NCBI GenBank assembly: GCA_032622095.1
Contig: CP136061.1
Location: forward strand, 25,732,991-25,796,990
Source of the DNA: Siphonodentalium dalli
Taxonomy: Eukaryota; Mollusca; Scaphopoda; Gadilida; Siphonodentaliidae
DNA length: 64,000 nucleotides
Reading direction: 5' to 3'
How positions within the stretch are numbered: the stretch's first letter is position 1; the number at the start of each line of letters is the position of its first letter. Below, in pieces: positions 53,861 to 64,000 of this stretch. The notes beneath the pieces were generated by a model. The model was not told the origin of the DNA. It saw only the letters and a list, made by a program, of their open reading frames with translations, and did not search any database. Made by a program: the position numbers and the translations under genes.

Positions 53861-55343
53861 CTCAAGATCTTCGGGTGTCATGCCATAGATACATGAACTG
53901 CACTTTTGAAACATTCCTATTTTACATATGTTCTTGGTATCACCATTGTATATACTTTTCATTCCAAAAATGTATAGTAAATTTCACTATAATATCCAAT
54001 CAGTTGAAGTTCCTAAATATGGTGCTAGAATAATCGTTTGGAACTGCTATCATCTCTACCAAACATAATATTATCAGAAAGAACTCTACTCGAAGGTTCA
54101 CCTGAAAGTTCAATTAGGGAAAATCATAGTATTTTCGAGGCAACACAAAGATACATAATTAGTACAAAACGATTTTATTAACCTAATACTATGTCTTCTG
54201 CAATTGAGTCATATATAAAGTCGTATATAACGTCATAATTCGGAAAGCCTGACTGCACGGCTAAATCGTGTAGTCTCTGTACGCCTAGTTATACACAATT
54301 GACATATAATTCAACAGCCGAATGTCTAACTACACCCCCCCCCCCCATTGACAATCCTATCTTTCTAACCTTTCTTAAATCTAAATATTCTCCTTTCATC
54401 CCATTGGTTACCTTTAATTCCCTAATCACACCCCACTACAGTTCTTATCTTACCTCTTGCTATTTGTTGTTGAGTGTAATCTATATTAAAATCACCACTA
54501 AGTTATCAAAAGTACAAACCAGAAAAAATTCCCGCCTGACTCGCCCGAACGGCCTTATGTAGTTCGGGAAATTTAAGCGATCGGGGAGAGGACTTACAAA
54601 AAAGCCACAATAGGCAAGTTGTCTCATCCCATTCCAATCACCCATAGTAATCCATTAGCATTTTTGTAAAATATTCATCTTGTTTTGTATTGGAAATAAA
54701 TATTGTTTACACCAATCGTTTGTACATATACCAAATTCAAAGAGAACTTCTAGATGCGTTGTTTCAACAAGGCGTGTTTGTTTCAGATGAATGTGCATTG
54801 TCACACCGAGGTGACTAGATATACATTACAATTCAGAAAATTAGAAAATATCTCATATCTCCTATTCGGTTTTCGGGCATGATAATCTGGAATTGCTCGT
54901 AATAAGTATATACATACGATACATCACTCTTGTCGTATCGATCTTGACACGTTAATTATGCTATGATTATTGGAAACTGATCGAGTGGGGTCAATGGTCA
55001 GGTCACAAACAAATGGTAGTAACAATTCAGTTCATCTGATTCGTGGACTGCCCAAAAGTGACCCATTATTATAGGTTACTGTTGGACAGTCTATGCCCCA
55101 GACGATTGACAATTATAATAAGATAGACAAATTTAAATAAAAACAAAATCTAACTGGGAAAAGAACATTATGAAAAAGCAATAAAGACACCACCACATGT
55201 GTATGACAAAGATGGGGAAATGGCTAATATAAGCATCACACTTTCTGCCAAATCCCATTATCTAAAATAATTGTCTTTATATATATTATACAACTCTGTT
55301 AATTAATGTGCATGATTTAGAGAAATAAATATGTTTACACCAG
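53861..55343. other. No gene recognised (intron 3 of EGF-SRCR gene)
   Basis: AT-rich, with a 13-C run at 54335-54347. No shared repeat noted. Confidence 0.35.
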
Positions 55344-55448
55344 ATGAATGCGATGATGTTGATTGTGGTAATGGCCTGTGTGATACTGGCACTGGGGATT
55401 GCAACTGCTACCCAGACTATACTTCACCAGAAACGGGTTGTAACAAAG
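55344..55448 (+). CDS. EGF-SRCR protein, exon 4: EGF-like domain 2
   Basis: A 105-nt exon, phase 1 to 1, acceptor TTTACACCAG, donor AAAG|GTTAGT. It reads ECDDVDCGNGLCDTGTGDCN then CYPDYTSPETGCNK: C-x4-C-x4-C-x6-C-x-C-x11-C, six cysteines. It is paralogous to the exon at 49258 (shared CD.xDCG.G.CD and CxCYP). Followed in phase by the SRCR exon. Confidence 0.75.
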
Positions 55449-55799
55449 GTTAGTATTGTACGTTTCATCGGTCACATTTGACAAATATAGGCCTAGATAT
55501 CATGGACACCTTTGTGCTGTTTTAGTTTTTGGATTTACCAATGGTTTAGCCATTCATGTTGGCTCGCAAGCAGTCGATCAGACAGAGGTCATGGACCCCA
55601 GTACTTGTCACGCCAGAATGGCGCAAACGTAGCCAGATTAGAATGACTGCCGGTCGGCTCAGTGCCTATACAAATTGTCAACAAAACATAGAAAAATATA
55701 TAGATAAGGGCTGGAAATTATTTGTACATAATATAATAAGATTCGCGGTGGTGATTAAAGGTCGTCAACGGGAGAAGTCGAACTCTTCCGAAACCGCCC

Positions 55800-55935
55800 G
55801 CATGCCACATGATTTTAGAGTTATCCATCTTCATCCGCAATTTTGTCCGAGACCCTCTGTTTGACAAAGTGATTCTATCCACATATTATTACACATTTCG
55901 AAAAATAACAAACTTCAAAAATCGGTTTCTCTAAT
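55800..55935. repeat. Dispersed repeat R7, copy 2
   Basis: GATTTTAGAGTTATCCATCT and AATAACAAACTTCAAAAATC, as at 30410-30510. Confidence 0.55.
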
Positions 55936-56109
55936 TAATGATGCAGTAAGGGCTCCAGACCACCAATTACAAAAGCAACATTAAACCTAAAATGGACCGT
56001 TGTCTGCTTTGTTCTGTTGACACATTGTTGAAAACCAACATGATAAGTAAATTAGACGTGTAAAATAACATAGAATATCGTATTGCTATTAAAGACACAT
56101 TGTGGACTT

Positions 56110-56475
56110 GTTCTGATGCGTTAAACAGTTAAGTTAGTATCCAGACACTATGCGAACTGGATGAATGTAGCATTCTGCTACAACGCCGAAAATCTGAAGC
56201 AAATCGACCGTACCACTCCATAGAAAACATCTGAACTACGTTCAATTGTAAATGTTTACTTCTCGATTCGGGACACAGCTAGTGGCAATAAAGTAACGAA
56301 AACGATTTCGCCATCGAGAGTCACTTAATTAAATTAATATATAATAATGACGGTATGTGTTGCCAGTTTAGATTTAATATATGTAAACATAACTACTTTG
56401 AGCAAGATTATCTTTCATTTATATTTGATAACCCTATCGGAGTGATTCACATCACTTAAACAAATTAAGAAAATA
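56110..56475 (+). repeat. Dispersed repeat R4, copy 2
   Basis: Homologous to 11030-11400. Confidence 0.7.
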
Positions 56476-56913
56476 ATTTATGTTGTCCCTCTAAAAAAAT
56501 AAAAACAATATTAAATAAATTAAGTTATCAGGTCTTGACATCCCTTTGCCAATTGGTATAAACCATAAGGCAGACGAAAGTGAACAAGTACATAGCAAAT
56601 GGATTTTCATATAAAGAAGCCGATGCAAAAGTTATGATACGATGTTAGAGTAAATGGACTTTGAATTATTTTCGGGATCTTTTCTTTGTCATCTGTTCTA
56701 ATTTATATTGGAATAGAGGTCTGAATAATGCATGGTATAGTATGACGAATAATTATCAGGCAAATTTTTTCGAACTTAATTGCATGGTTCAAGTACGCAA
56801 ATACCAAGTACGTTTTGAATCACATTTGCTCCATCACCTCCTACGGCTACACCAGATATGCTTGCCAATATAAACCCTAAGATGGCATAATTAATCGTGT
56901 ACCAATCGAGCGA
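56476..56913. other. No gene recognised
   Basis: AT-rich intronic sequence before the 45-bp minisatellite. Confidence 0.35.
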
Positions 56914-57735
56914 CACATATGGTGGTGATATTGACACAAACGGGGGATGAGGTGGCGACACATATGGTGGTGATGTTGACACAAACGGGGGATGAGGTGG
57001 CGACACATATGGTGGTGATGTTGACACAAACGGGGGATGAGGTGGCGTCACATATGGTGGTGATGTTGACACAAACGGGGGATGATGTGGCGACACATAT
57101 GGTGGTGATGTTGACACAAACGGGGGATGAGGTGGCGACACATATGGTGGTGATGTTGACACAAACGGGGGATGAGGTGGCGACACATATGGTGGTGATG
57201 TTGACACAAACGGGGGATGAGGTGGCGGCACACATATGGTGGTGATGTTGACACAAACGGGGGATGAGGTGGCGACACATATGGTGGCAATGTTGACACA
57301 AACGGGGGATGAGGTGGCGACACATATGGTGGTGATGTTGACACAAACGGGGGATGAGGTGGCGACACATATGGTGGTGATGTTGATACAAACGGGGGAT
57401 GAGGTGGCGGCACATATGGTGGTGATGTTGACACAAACGGGGGGTGGTGTGGCGACACATATGGTGGTGATGTTGACAAAAACGGGGGATTAGGTGGCGT
57501 CACATATGGTGGTGATGTTGACACACAAGGGGGATGAGGTGGCGACACATATGGTGATGATGTTGACACAAACGGGGGATGAGGTGGCGACACATATGGT
57601 GGTGATGTTGACACAACGGGGAATGAGGTGGCGTCACATATGTTGGTGATGTTGACACAAAAGGGGGATGAGGTGGCGACACACATGGTGGTGATGGGTA
57701 TGAGGTGGCGACACACATGGTGGTGATGTTAAAAC
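56914..57735. repeat. 45-bp minisatellite, ~18 copies
   Basis: CACATATGGTGGTGATGTTG followed by ACACAAACGGGGGATGAGGTGGCGA repeats with few changes. Because 45 is divisible by 3, long ORFs exist on both strands (15-residue repeats such as PPHPPFVSTSPPYVS on minus). Indels near 57229, 57616 and 57690 break every frame, and there is no start or splice context, so I call it noncoding. Confidence 0.9.
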
Positions 57736-58033
57736 AAATGCTGGTGCTGAAGTAAACGGTGATACTGAATCGAATTGTGATGGGACGAAACAGTCACGAC
57801 TGGAGAACCAATCATATTAAAACAACACAATGTCAGAAAAGTTGAACCAGTATTGTGTATTTATGTCGTCTGCCAGATTATTGAAAACGTGGTTGAATAA
57901 TGTTGATGTTATTTTATGTTGTTTTCGTCCTTCGCACGATAGGAAATAGTTCTACAAATGGCTACCAACAAATTAAAATACGTGACACGCCATATCAAAT
58001 CCAGTCGTAATTCGGGATTTTTTTTACCCTGTG

Positions 58034-58100
58034 CCAATGCATTCTCTTATATATGCGAGTCGACCATAGGTCGTCTCGCATATATAAGAGAATGCATTGG
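58034..58100. repeat. Palindrome P67, copy 11
   Basis: Near-perfect consensus copy. Confidence 0.85.
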
Positions 58101-58320
58101 CCTAACAATTTTTTACAATTTTAATAAATTTTTTTTGTATTCTTTAACAATTTTATAATTTCACCCATACAGAGCACCAGACAAACATGAGCAGACGACA
58201 CTCTTCTATATGCTTCTATATATGTGTGGGGCTCCCTGCAGGGTAATGGATGTTTTTTATTTTATGTCCTAAATATTGTAAGAAACATTTATTTAAAAAA
58301 AATGATAAAAAATTGTTAGG

Positions 58321-58387
58321 CCAATGCATTCTCTTATATATGCGAGGCGACCTATTGTCGACTCGCATATGTAAGAGAATGCATTGG
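58321..58387. repeat. Palindrome P67, copy 12
   Basis: Opposite sense to copy 11, near-perfect. Confidence 0.85.
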
Positions 58388-58559
58388 CACAGTGTAAAAA
58401 AATCCCGACTTACGACTGAATTTGATATGGCGGGTCACATATACAATAAAGATTGTTTGATTTATTATCTCGCAGACAGTAATGATTTCAGATGGCAGAC
58501 TGAGCGCATACACCACATGTATACATACTAGTCTGATTCATTAGCTAGATAATGCGGTA

Positions 58560-58896
58560 GTATTTGCAAATATTTCCTGTCAAACTGTCTGTCGACCTAC
58601 CTAAAAAGTTGTTTTTACGTTTTTTAAACCACTTTTTAAATACATGGAACTTATGTTTACCTTGTCCGATCAAACAGAAACCAGTTGAAGATGAATTTCA
58701 TTTTATAACGAAATGTCCGTTATATGCTGATTTGAGAAATGAACTATATGAAGTAATGGAAGTGCAATATAATGGCTTTAGCGCTATGTCAGAAACTCAG
58801 CAATTCAATTTGATTCTCAAAAATGAAAAACCATATTCTTGTTATAAAATATGCAACTTGATTAGAAAATGTTTTGATCGAAGATCCCAGCAGTAG
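58560..58896 (+). pseudogene. LINE ORF2 C-terminal fragment (zinc knuckle)
   Basis: WNLCLPCPIKQKPVEDEFHF, then ITKCPLYADLRNELYEVMEV: Cys2-His-Cys knuckle followed by the P-Y-x-x-LR helix common in LINE tails. Stop at 58896. RT missing. Confidence 0.7.
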
Positions 58897-59124
58897 CAAC
58901 TATATGTAGAGGAACGTGTCAGAGAGTACTAACACATCAATTGGTTATTTAGAACAATGAGTTTCCGATTCAAATTGGTTGCTTGATATTGATAGATTTT
59001 GAAAATTCTCGAATGGGACGCCTCCAAAACACCGATAAGGTTTGGTAAATGGGCGGTCGACAACGTATGTGAACATGTAATCAAGCCCTCAGGCTAGCTA
59101 AATCTTCTTCGCGGATAATTTCAG

Positions 59125-59427
59125 ACAATGTCCGATTAGCTAATGGCAATGCTACAGCCGGAAGAGTGGAAGTGTACAAGCTTGGGGCATGGGGTACAAT
59201 ATGCAAGGACTCATTTGATGACATTGACGCCCAAGTTTTGTGCAGCATGCTTGGCTTAGGAGGAGGCATTGCCTTGACAGATGGAGAATACGGACAGGGG
59301 ACAGGGGCAGTACTGCTGGACAACTTAGAATGTACCGGAGTCGAGATTACAATCTCGGATTGTACACATGAAGGATGGAATATTCATGACTGTGATCATG
59401 AAGACGACGCAGGACTAATATGTGAAA
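59125..59427 (+). CDS. EGF-SRCR protein, exon 5: SRCR domain
   Basis: A 303-nt exon, acceptor GATAATTTCAG, donor GAAA|GTAAGT, phase 1 to 1. It encodes one whole scavenger-receptor cysteine-rich domain: DNVRLANGNATAGRVEVYKL, GAWGTICKDSFDDIDAQVLC, GLGGG, GQGTGAVLLDNLECTGVE, ISDCTHEGWNIHDCDHEDDA, GLICE. Six cysteines (in GTIC, VLC, LEC, SDC, HDC, LIC), the core set without the C1-C4 pair. SRCR domains bind polyanionic ligands and microbial surfaces in secreted or membrane receptors. Symmetric phase allows duplication or skipping. More SRCR or membrane exons probably lie beyond. Confidence 0.9.
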
Positions 59428-59475
59428 GTAAGTTATACACAATTGTCATCCACTGTTAGACAATTTACAGACAGT

Positions 59476-61083
59476 TGTATCATTTCATTACGGCAATGTG
59501 TTATGTACGGTTACGGAACATTGTATCATTTCATTACGGCAATATGTTCTGTACGATTACGGAACATTGTATCATTTCATTACGGCAATATTTTCTGTAC
59601 TGTTACGGAATATTGTACAATTTCATTACGGCAATATGTTCTGTACGGTTACGGAACATTGTATCATTTCAATACGACAATATGTTCTGTACGGTTTCGG
59701 AATATTTTACAATTTCAATACGGCAATATGTTCTGTATGGTTACGGAACATTGTATCATTTCATTACGGCAATATGTTCTGTACGGTTACGGAATATTGT
59801 ACCATTTCATTACGGCAATATGTTCTGCACGGTTACAGAATATTGTATCATTTCATTACGGCAATATGTTCTGCATGGTTACAGAATATTGTATCATTTC
59901 ATTACGGAAATATGTTCTTTACGGTTACCGGCTGTTGTATCATTTCGTTATGGCAATGTGTTATGTACGGTTACGGAACATTGTGTCATTTCATTACGGC
60001 AATACATTGTGTAAGGTTATGGAATATTGTACCATTTTATTACGGCAATATGTTCTGTACGGTTACGGAATATTGTACAATTTCATTACGGCAATATATT
60101 CAGTACGTTTACGGAACATTGTATCATTTACTACGGCAATATGTTCTGTACGTATACGGTTACGGGACATTGTATCATTTCATTACGGCGATGTTCTGTT
60201 CGATTACGGAACATTATATCATTTCATTACGGCAATATGTTCTGTAAGGTTTCGGAATATTTTATCATTTTAATACGACAATATGTTCTGTACGGTTACG
60301 GAACATTGTAGCATTTCATTACGATAATGTTATGTACTGTTACGGAACATTGTATCATTTCATTACGACAATATATTCTGTAAGGTTACGGAACATTGTA
60401 TCATTTCATTACGGCAATATGTTCTGTAAAGTTACGGAATATTGTATCATTTCATTACGGCAATATGTTTTGTACGGTTACGGAACATTGTATCATTTCA
60501 TTACGGAAATATGTTCTGTACGGTTACGAAACATTGTATCATTTCACTACGGCAATATGTTCAGTACGGTTACGGAATATTGTACAATTGCATTTCGGCA
60601 ATATGTTCTGTACGGTTACGGAATATTGTATCATTTCATTACGACAATATGTTCTGTAAGGTTACGGAACATTGTATCATTTCATTACGGCAATTTGTTC
60701 TGTAAAGTTACGGAATATTGTATCATTTCATTACGGCAATATGTTTTGTACGGTTACGGAACATTGTATCATTTCATTACGGAAATATGTTCTGTACGGT
60801 TACGAAACATTGTATCATTTCATTACGGCAATATGTTTTGTACGGTCACGGAACATTGTATCATTTCATTACGGAAATATGTTCTGTATGGTTACGAAAC
60901 ATTGTATCGTTTCATTACGGAAATATGTTCTGTACGGTTACGGAATATTGTACAATTGCATTACGGCAATATGTTCTGTACGGTTACGGAATATTGTACA
61001 ATTGCATTACGGCAATATGTTCTGTACGGTTACGGAACATTGTATAATTTCATTACGGCAATATGTTCTGTACGGTTATGTAA
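59476..61083. repeat. 46-bp satellite, ~35 copies, with 276-bp higher-order repeat
   Basis: TGTATCATTTCATTACGGCA then ATATGTTCTGTACGGTTACGGAACAT repeats throughout with point changes. Units at about 60349-60532 and 60625-60808 match almost exactly, a 6-unit (276-bp) higher-order period. Since 46 = 3x15+1, all three plus frames stay open for hundreds of codons; these are not proteins. The array starts about 50 bp downstream of the SRCR exon donor. Confidence 0.9.
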
Positions 61084-62609
61084 CAGTTGCAATTTTTCGC
61101 ATTTTGAACGGAAACAGATAACTATTACGAATTGCTATTTGTTGTCGTACGGTCCAAAAATATTTTCGGAGAATTGCGCAATACGAGCCAGTTTGTGAGA
61201 CAATCGTGCTTGCCACTCGCAGTAAAGGGATTACAGGGCTGCGTGCCGTGGTTATTTTGTACTTAATTAGGTCATAGCTTAGCGCTTTATGTTTCGCAAG
61301 TGTCTCGTGTTTCACGACGGCGAATGGTTTGATTGCCAATACAAATTAAGGCCACATGGCGATCACAACTCAAGAACATAATCTCATATTGATCTCCCAC
61401 ATTGAGGAGCTGAGAAACGATTGCGAACTTATTACTATATCCCGTATTTGAGAGTTTGATTGAACATTCGAACCCGAACCCGAATCGTAACAATGAATAT
61501 GAAAAAAAACGAATTCTAGTGACGTAGTACCCAATTCATAATATCAAGTTTGCGATTTCAAACGGGTACGTATACGGGTAGCTACCCGTAACGGTACATG
61601 TTTTATAATCGCAAACAGCTTCACGGGTATATAATTCAGCATATGAGCCAACTGCAAACAAATTCATATATTGTTTTTAGTTCCACGGTCCAATCAAGAT
61701 CAAGGCTTACATGTGTAGTTTCGGTCAAATATAAGACCGGTTGGACTTTCGCAACATATCTGAGGGTCGAGACACAAATATGTCAACGTTTATACAAATA
61801 ATTGGGATTTTAGTCTGGATCTAAACCCCTAAGTAGGTTGTCAAGTTCAACTTGAGAACGACAAAGAGCGTTCAATGATATTCTATTCATTATATGGTCT
61901 GAATAAAGAGCTTTTACGTCACTTAATGTGTTTCATATAGCACACAGTATAAATTCTATATATCGGTACTTCGTGTCTTTATCAACCTGTATTATCCCCA
62001 TTGCAATATTCACCATTCTTAAGGTTCAAATGCGCCATGTCCGTACAAAGGGTAAAATCTATTAAATTGAGAAATCAGGCACCACTCATATACGACAAAG
62101 TAACTATGTATGCAAAAAGTGTAATATATGTATGCATTAGCATTAAAGGCACGGGCGGCGTTCATTGCAGAAATATTTATATTTCTTCAAATCGCCATCA
62201 ACGGAAGGAACACCAAATATATACAGTTCCGCTCATAATTATGCCAAACATAATCAGCGCGTAAATAGTATATTGTCGCCAAAATGTACGAAGGTGTACG
62301 TAAACAGGAGACTGCTCGTGTTACAGAAGGCTTCTGTTTACATAACACAGCGCAATTCTATTGATTAATCATACAAAATGATATAAACGCTCTTTATTAT
62401 TTCCATATCAGGAAAACAGTAACAAATAACGCTCTTTATGTTTACCATATCCGGATCTAAACAAAGGCCAGGAAACGTAACGTTTTTTGCGTTCGTTTAC
62501 ATAACAAAGGGGGGAAATTTACAATAACATACTGTTTATGCCATATTTCTGATTGATATAAGAACAAAGTCTGTCTTTATTTTACTATTCTTTCTGCATA
62601 TTTTAACAG
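61084..62609. other. No gene recognised
   Basis: AT-rich. A small perfect palindrome, ACGGGTAGCTACCCGT, at 61574-61589. Confidence 0.35.
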
Positions 62610-62740
62610 CACACCCAGAGCCAACGCCGCCCGTATCTTTAATATTACATATACTATACTATAATTATGTACCTGTTAAATGTACCTTTGTCGTATATTT
62701 GTATTTGAATTTTGTATATCTCATATATCCTAATTATTGA
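62610..62740 (+). CDS. Possible further exon of EGF-SRCR gene (Pro-rich linker, maybe terminal)
   Basis: Acceptor TTCTGCATATTTTAACAG is strong. In the phase left by the SRCR exon it reads THPEPTPPVSLILHILYYNY and stays open to TGA at 62740; ATTAAA follows at 62751. PEPTPP is a linker-like sequence. It could instead end at CCC|GTATCT as a small exon. The hydrophobic tail is AT-driven, so confidence is low. Confidence 0.25.
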
Positions 62741-62768
62741 TTTATTGAGATTAAAGAATTGAAAAAAA

Positions 62769-62905
62769 ATGTATATAAGTCTAGGATTGTATATAAGTAT
62801 AGGATTGTATATAAGTATAGGGATTGTATATAAGTACAGGATTGTATATAAGTACAGGATTGTATGTAAGTATAGGATTGTATATAAGTATAGCATTGCA
62901 ACTCG
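62769..62905. repeat. 18-bp minisatellite (TATATAAGTATAGGATTG), ~7 copies
   Basis: Near-identical 18-bp units. The frame stays open both ways, giving spurious ORFs. Confidence 0.9.
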
Positions 62906-63269
62906 CCGAATTTGGTGCACATGCACATCATCCATTTTTAACACGTTGCATAATTTTTTCCAGGTTAATTGCAAAATTGTCAGAATTATGGCGAACCTGT
63001 GGTCAAGAGAGAAATTCGAACAAAAGAGGAATACACATAGTATTATGTCGACGAGTTGGTGAAGGAGTACCACTAATTTGTAGGGTATACACATTGGACG
63101 CGCGGAAGTGTGTTTACGCTAAATTCGACAGAAAATGACATCGTGTGTGCCAAGATGACCAGACTACGCATTCCTCGAATATATTAAAAATATATATATT
63201 TTTTTTCGCCGAATCATATATTAATGAGTCTATCATATTTCGAAATCCATCAACAGAACAAGTCGGTAC
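62906..63269. other. No gene recognised
   Basis: AT-rich; nothing supported. Confidence 0.35.
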
Positions 63270-63440
63270 ATGTTGTTCTTCCCATATCACGTATACACCA
63301 TATACAATAAACAGGACAAATCAGCAAATGTTGTTCTTCCCATGTCACGTATACACCATATACAATCAACAGGACAAATCAGCAAATGTTGTTCTTCCCA
63401 TATCACGTATACACAATGTACATGTTGTTGTTCGTTATAT
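63270..63440. repeat. 58-bp tandem repeat, ~2.7 copies
   Basis: TTGTTCTTCCCATATCACGT begins units at 63273, 63331 and 63389; AACAGGACAAATCAGCAAAT links them. Confidence 0.85.
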
Positions 63441-63580
63441 AACATATACCAGTTATTATATTGAACGGAACAATTCGAACTGAATAATGAATAACTGTAG
63501 CCTACCCCGCTATAACCAACACAAACTTCGTTGGCTGAACTATTCAAGGTCCCTTTAGAAGAAGTTTATATACAGGTTAT

Positions 63581-63592
63581 CCCCCCCCCCCC
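63581..63592. repeat. Poly-C run
   Basis: About 12 C residues before TGAATTC. Confidence 0.9.
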
Positions 63593-63713
63593 TGAATTCA
63601 ACTATTATAGTTATATTCGACTGTAATTGGTAAATATGGATATTGTCGTTCTGTGAATTCGATGAGGAGGTATAAACAAACATCACATTTTTTTAAAATT
63701 ATTAAAAACAGTG

Positions 63714-63770
63714 TCAACACCAACAACAACGACGACAACAACGACAACAACAACAACAACAACGACAATA
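63714..63770. repeat. (CAACAA/CGACAA)n microsatellite
   Basis: Imperfect ACA-trinucleotide tract. Confidence 0.9.
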
Positions 63771-63827
63771 TACAGTTGTCTCCCGAGAAGAAGGGCAACA
63801 ACTGTTTTGTTATCCGATTATAAAATC

Positions 63828-63945
63828 AGTGTCATACTAAATCCGTGCCATGCTATTAACAGTGTCATACTAAATCCCTACCATGCTATTAACAGTGCCA
63901 TACTAAATCCGTACCATGTTATTAACAGTGTCATACTAAATCCCA
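63828..63945. repeat. ~33-bp tandem repeat, 3.5 copies
   Basis: CAGTGTCATACTAAATCC plus a CCATGCTATTAA-type block repeats to near the window end. Confidence 0.85.
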
Positions 63946-64000
63946 ACTTACTGGTTTTCAACCCATTCTATACTAATACTCATGGATAAGTAGCCATCCT

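Larger units (their letters stand above)
57982..58438 (+). mobile_element. MITE family M1, full-length copy with two P67 palindromes
   Basis: GTGACACGCCATATCAAATC to GAATTTGATATGGCGGGTCA, 457 bp. P67 at 58034-58100 and 58321-58387. The core CAGAGCACCAGACAAACATG matches the copies at 26073 and 28994. Confidence 0.85.

Noticed and set aside
56776..57718. ORFs of 108-222 aa on both strands (Pro-rich / MVVMLTQTGDEVATH repeats)
   Set aside because: Products of a 45-bp minisatellite with frame-breaking indels.
59422..61198. ORFs of 149-288 aa in three frames
   Set aside because: They arise from a stop-poor 46-bp satellite; all three frames encode the same permuted repeat, with no start or splice logic.

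Overview
This is nuclear DNA of a metazoan, not a prokaryote. It is AT-rich, has introns with GT-AG (and one probable GC-AG) borders, and is packed with transposon debris, minisatellites and fold-back DNA. The mix fits a marine invertebrate, possibly a lophotrochozoan: LINEs with C-terminal zinc knuckles, a tRNA-type SINE, pearl/HINE-like elements with internal satellite arrays, and EGF plus SRCR exons. That placement is inference; nothing here fixes the species. Host coding sequence is well under 2% of the window.

Layout. 1-2.3 kb: three exons of an HGGGW-type carboxylesterase (AADAC/hormone-sensitive-lipase-like), plus strand, incomplete. 2.3-12.5 kb: dispersed repeats, a SINE with a perfect 10-bp target duplication, and a LINE 3-prime end. 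12.5-19 kb: minisatellites, a 418/401-bp inverted repeat enclosing a one-finger C2H2 ORF, and three arrays of a 122-bp satellite inside HINE-like elements. 20.46-25.39 kb: a 4.93-kb mobile element with identical 451-bp terminal direct repeats. It carries a His-Cys-box homing-type nuclease gene converging on a spliced Mutator-like transposase gene. 26-31 kb and 40-58 kb: several MITE families, many holding copies of one near-perfect ~67-bp palindrome. 34.25-38.89 kb: a 4.6-kb fold-back of two HINE-like copies, followed by a 32-bp tandem array built from that element's own terminus.

31.2(?)-59.4 kb and beyond: a plus-strand gene for a secreted or ectodomain protein, assembled from phase-compatible exons: signal peptide (40,125), short linker (45,725), two EGF-like exons (49,258 and 55,344) and one SRCR exon (59,125). 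Its introns hold a dead LINE, several MITEs, a gypsy-like fragment and a 45-bp minisatellite. A 1.6-kb, 46-bp satellite begins about 50 bp after the SRCR donor. A possible further exon lies at 62,610.

The most unusual item is the 20.46-25.39 kb element: every His-Cys-box ligand is present at canonical spacing, the two direct repeats look identical (recent insertion), and each repeat is itself a small TIR element. Second is the palindrome module shared by unrelated MITE families. Third is an in-window empty/filled site pair that demonstrates TTAA target duplication. All sequence comparisons were made by eye, and family names rest on recognised motifs, not searches.
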